From contig JAJYPA010000498.1 in NCBI GenBank assembly GCA_021795795.1, positions 1 to 6,087 of the forward strand: 6,087 bases of DNA, given 5' to 3'. Positions 5,769 through 6,087 of this stretch are shown in pieces. The DNA is from Pseudomonadota bacterium. GTDB lineage: Bacteria; Pseudomonadota; Gammaproteobacteria; Halothiobacillales; Halothiobacillaceae. Each line of letters starts with the position of its first letter. Position 1 is the stretch's first letter. The position numbers and the translations under genes are program-made. The notes under the pieces are model-generated. The model worked only from the letters and a program-made list of their open reading frames with translations, did not search any database and was not told where the DNA came from.

Positions 5769-5783
5769 TTTACCCCCCTCCCG

Positions 5784-5805
5784 TGTAGGCTGCCTGTAGG
5801 CTTTC
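5784..5805 (+). repeat. Right-arm integrase binding sites, inner pair
   Basis: Two tandem 11-bp copies, TGTAGGCTGCC (5784-5794) and TGTAGGCTTTC (5795-5805), preceded by CCG. Same octamer and orientation as the left-arm pair at 157-178. They lie 15 bases upstream of the int start codon, inside the predicted int leader. Confidence 0.75.
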
Positions 5806-5813
5806 TTTGCCCG

Positions 5814-5835
5814 TGTAGGCTTCCTGTAGGCTATG
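5814..5835 (+). repeat. Right-arm integrase binding sites, outer pair
   Basis: Two tandem copies, TGTAGGCTTCC (5814-5824) and TGTAGGCTATG (5825-5835), again preceded by CCG. This pair repeats the inner pair at exactly 30 bp. The last copy keeps only the TGTAGGCT octamer. Confidence 0.75.
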
Positions 5836-5852
5836 ATCTAAAAAGCCATGAC

Positions 5853-5886
5853 GTACCGCCCTGTACTTCATAGTACGCTAAATTAC
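5853..5886. promoter_or_regulatory. Helically phased GTAC motifs, probable excisionase (AlpA) sites
   Basis: GTAC begins at 5853, 5863 and 5873, with TTAC at 5883: four positions exactly 10 bp apart, i.e. on one face of the helix. The last two GTAC copies are also part of a GTACT-TCAT-AGTAC inverted repeat (5863-5876). They lie between the arm sites and the core in attR, where lambda-type excisionases bind as cooperative arrays. They overlap the -10 of the predicted int promoter, so the binder should also repress int. The binder is not shown; AlpA is the natural candidate. Confidence 0.5.
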
Positions 5887-5897
5887 AGGTTTTTCAA
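5870..5897 (-). promoter_or_regulatory. int: Candidate integrase promoter
   Basis: On the - strand TTGAAA (5892-5897, five of six to the -35 consensus) is followed after 16 bases by TACTAT (5870-5875, four of six to the -10). Transcription would start near 5863, giving a leader of about 95 nt that covers all four right-arm sites. It is a moderate promoter by sequence. Confidence 0.45.
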
Positions 5898-5960
5898 TGG
5901 ATAGCTGAGGGTTGCGTGTACTTCTTCGGATGATGCGGAACCACAACAAACGCTGTTTTT

Positions 5961-6010
<50 letters not shown>

Positions 6011-6087
6011 AATAAAACAAAGTGAGCCATGTCTGAGTCTGAGCCCACGGAAGTGGAAGCGGCCTTTTGGCGGCAGCCTTTGCCAAA
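6011..6087. other. Host flank downstream of attR
   Basis: Chromosomal DNA that originally followed the tRNA gene. No gene is supported. TTTGGC (6066-6071) and GCCAAA (6082-6087) form a 6-bp inverted repeat at the window edge that could be part of the old tRNA terminator, but the sequence ends before any T tract could be seen. Confidence 0.6.

Overview
The window holds one complete small integrative element of about 5.9 kb sitting in the 3' half of a proline tRNA gene (anticodon UGG), with a few bases of host DNA on either side. The left tRNA copy (22-98) is intact. A 50-bp exact copy of its 3' half (49-98) recurs at 5961-6010, so these are the two attachment-site copies, and everything between them is the insertion. 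The tRNA sequence, the CCA-encoding gene, the moderately GC-rich DNA and the protein families suggest a proteobacterium, probably gamma or a relative. The genus cannot be read from this window.

Layout, left to right. (1) tRNA-Pro, followed by an element-supplied intrinsic terminator (107-141) and two tandem 11-bp integrase arm-type sites (157-178). (2) A lone rightward cargo gene (296-649) for a small exported protein with two cysteines, with a possible promoter and inverted repeat upstream and a strong terminator downstream. (3) A gene-poor gap (694-904) with one short perfect inverted repeat. (4) A six-gene leftward operon, in transcription order: AlpA-family regulator/excisionase (4050-3838), a CHC2 zinc-finger primase fragment (3825-3328), a RepA-like AAA ATPase/helicase (3331-2078), a TubC-docking-like protein with a four-cysteine cluster (2081-1698), and two helical proteins of unknown function (1701-1405 and 1408-905). 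The last five genes are joined by four successive 4-base stop/start overlaps. (5) A non-coding stretch of about 390 bp (4051-4439) holding a near-consensus promoter for the operon, a leader of about 234 nt with inverted repeats, and a weak candidate terminator for the integrase. (6) A leftward tyrosine recombinase gene (5768-4440). (7) An att-proximal control region (5784-5897) with four more arm sites, a candidate integrase promoter, and three GTAC motifs (plus a one-mismatch fourth) spaced exactly 10 bp apart, which look like excisionase sites. (8) The right attachment copy and host DNA.

Proposed logic: Int bound to the core in the tRNA and to both sets of TGTAGGCT arm sites integrates the element. 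The AlpA-type protein probably binds the phased GTAC sites to direct excision and shut off int. The zinc-finger protein and the RepA-like ATPase would replicate the excised circle. I see no capsid, terminase, relaxase or conjugation genes, so the element either hitch-hikes on a helper (like a phage satellite) or moves only passively. The two distal operon genes and the exported cargo protein are the parts with no assigned function, and the best places to look for new biology.
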